In this document: positions 24,624-25,653 of the stretch, in pieces | Layout of the letters: each line of letters begins with the position of its first letter | Position numbering within the stretch: position 1 is the first letter of the stretch | DNA from: PWPR01 sp964497955 | GTDB taxonomy: Bacteria > Bacillota > UBA994 > PWPR01 | Reading direction: 5' to 3' | Length of the DNA stretch: 25,653 nucleotides | Assembly (NCBI GenBank): GCA_964497955.1 | Contig: CAZCFQ010000016.1 | Coordinates: forward strand, 1 to 25,653 | Made by a program: the position numbers and the translations under genes | Notes under the pieces: model-generated | Told to the model about the DNA's origin: nothing | Database searches by the model: none | The model's input: the letters and a program-made list of their open reading frames with translations, nothing else

Positions 24624-25115
24624 TTAAATTCCAAACATTCTTTTACACAACTCTTTTCCAGACTCTGTTAAAAATATATCCTTATAGATTTCTAGAATTG
24701 TTTCTTTACTACTCTTTTTTTCACAAAGATTCACTAAGAAATCTGCTTCTACTAATATTTGATAATCCAACCCATCAATGCTCTCATAAGTGTGATGGTG
24801 TGCAACTAAATAGCTAACACGTTCTATCACTTCTTCTTCATAACCTAGTTTTCTAAGCATTTCCTCAGCAAAAGGAGGTCCTTCAATCTCTTGTAATTTA
24901 CCATTACTTTTTCCATACTTATCTAAAGATACTTTTATCCCTATATCATGAACAATAGCAGCTGCTACTAAGATTTCCCTGCTTTTTTCATCCATTCCTT
25001 CCATTTTTGCAATCAATCTTGATAATTCATACACTTTAATAAAATGTTGTATTCTTTTTGCGTTACCTTCGTTAAAATTAATCATATCTAAAATGAGCTT
25101 ATCTTTTTTATCCAT
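24624..25115 (-). CDS. HD-domain hydrolase
   Basis: A 163-residue single-domain HD protein, the metal-dependent phosphohydrolase superfamily. The metal-site residues are in place: H24 (QHFIKVYEL), H56-D57 (AAAIVHDIG), H106-H108 (VAHHHTYES) and D125 (VEADFLVNL). The insertion EIEGPPFAEEMLRKLGY between them, where the enclosed GP precedes the next helix, is common in small HD proteins annotated as phosphohydrolases. Substrates in this superfamily range from nucleotides to cyclic dinucleotides, so no specific reaction can be given. AAAGGAG lies 7 nt before the ATG at 25115. The gene appears to be monocistronic with its own promoter. Confidence 0.88.
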   Translation of the reverse strand: MDKKDKLILDMINFNEGNAKRIQHFIKVYELSRLIAKMEGMDEKSREILVAAAIVHDIGIKVSLDKYGKSNGKLQEIEGPPFAEEMLRKLGYEEEVIERVSYLVAHHHTYESIDGLDYQILVEADFLVNLCEKKSSKETILEIYKDIFLTESGKELCKRMFGI

Positions 25116-25142
25116 TAGTATTCTCCTTTTGGTTTAGTAGTT

Positions 25143-25169
25143 ATTATAATAGTAAATCAAAAGGCTCAA
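25143..25169 (-). promoter_or_regulatory. Possible promoter of the HD-domain gene
   Basis: A perfect TATAAT (minus strand, 25143-25148) lies 27 bp before the ATG. The nearest -35-like box is TTGAGC at a short 15-bp spacing; TTTTGA at 17 bp is the alternative. The -10 box is the main evidence. Confidence 0.45.
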
Positions 25170-25653
25170 AAATCATAGAACTTTTACTTGAGCACTCAGT
25201 ATTCTGTATCACTAGGTACCTTTAAATTATAAAAAAGAGTGCTAGTATACAATAACTCACTCAATTTGTTTATTTGCTATTATAGGTGCACATTTTATAT
25301 ATGTCTAATTTACTTAACTCAATTTATTTCTTAATTCTCTTGGTTCAACTTATACTCCCAATAGCAGTGCTCTTCCATCAGATTTAATCGTCAAAGTTGT
25401 CTTCGCAGTTATAAAAATTTGTTTCTCTGCTAAAAATAACTAAATACATTTTTATATGGTTACCTTTAGAATATTAGTTAAAATTCTATCAAATGCCAAA
25501 TACTTTACTTTAACTAATCATGTATTCTTTTTACTACTATATTTGTATGTATCTTAACTGTGAAAGAATTCTTTTTTAGGAATAGATCATATACTGTATC
25601 ACTTTAAAGCATTATCTGATAAAATTAACTAATTAAGCTTTTGGGAGGTTTTT
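25170..25653. other. AT-rich stretch without a convincing gene; possible plus-strand RBS at the right edge
   Basis: No credible open frame or RNA gene is visible over these 484 bases. Two items stand out. On the minus strand around 25360-25440 a stretch of about 25 codons between stops reads like protein (ITAKTTLTIKSDGRALLLGV), with higher GC than its surroundings, and could be the remnant of a lost gene. At 25644-25649 GGGAGG on the plus strand could be the ribosome binding site of a gene that starts just beyond the window. Confidence 0.45.

Noticed and set aside
19241..25115. A defence island made of the ATPase, PadR, TetR, hydrolase and HD genes
   Set aside because: The genes are in separate transcription units with their own terminators and operators, no nuclease or other effector is present, and the flanking genes are housekeeping or metabolic.
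25164..25193. GCTCAA...TTGAGC inverted repeat upstream of the HD gene as an operator
   Set aside because: Six-base arms separated by 18 bp in AT-rich DNA are expected by chance, and no regulator gene adjoins it.
24440..25653. CRISPR array, insertion sequence or tRNA in the AT-rich right-hand gaps
   Set aside because: No regularly spaced repeats, no paired terminal inverted repeats with a transposase, and no cloverleaf-like sequence could be found by reading both strands.

Overview
The window is low-GC, gene-dense DNA with strong AGGAGG-type ribosome binding sites, many GTG/TTG starts and intrinsic terminators. The gene set (DnaD-type primosome protein, RNase J, PadR-DUF2812 pair, greA-lysS) points to a Firmicute, most likely of the class Clostridia. 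I would not name a genus from sequence alone. No rRNA, tRNA, CRISPR array, insertion sequence or prophage gene was seen.

Layout. (1) 1-7758, minus strand: uvrB, uvrA and uvrC (nucleotide excision repair), running on without a break into a DnaD-domain protein and the N-terminus of a probable DnaC/DnaI-like helicase loader cut by the window edge. uvrA has its own sigma-A-type promoter and a LexA (SOS) box. (2) 7785-10559, minus strand: ftsE-ftsX-M23 peptidase, a cell-division ABC module coupled to a secreted, coiled-coil murein hydrolase, closed by a terminator about 30 bp before uvrB. (3) 10716-13317: a creatininase-family amidohydrolase (minus), then RNase J (plus) with an extended -10 promoter and an ATG-TGA start-stop overlapping its GTG start. 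(4) 13324-17361, minus strand: dusB, greA, lysS and a membrane-anchored TPR protein; greA has a near-consensus promoter. (5) 17493-19187, plus strand: a divergent gamma-glutamyltranspeptidase homologue with Ser at the nucleophile position and without the usual oxyanion serines. (6) 19241-21664, minus strand: a HerA/DUF87-like P-loop ATPase with a C-terminal coiled coil and a glycine-rich segment. (7) 21797-25115, minus strand: three small regulatory or accessory units, namely padR-DUF2812, tetR-alpha/beta hydrolase, and an HD-domain hydrolase; the first two have visible operator palindromes. (8) 25116-25653: AT-rich DNA with no convincing gene, ending in a possible ribosome binding site for a plus-strand gene outside the window.

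Most of the window is conserved housekeeping sequence. The best candidates for new biology are the altered GGT-like enzyme, the ATPase of unknown role, the autoregulated PadR-DUF2812 unit, the start-stop overlap at the RNase J start, and a strand-biased hairpin in the 24.3-24.6 kb gap. I found no clear undescribed multi-gene system.
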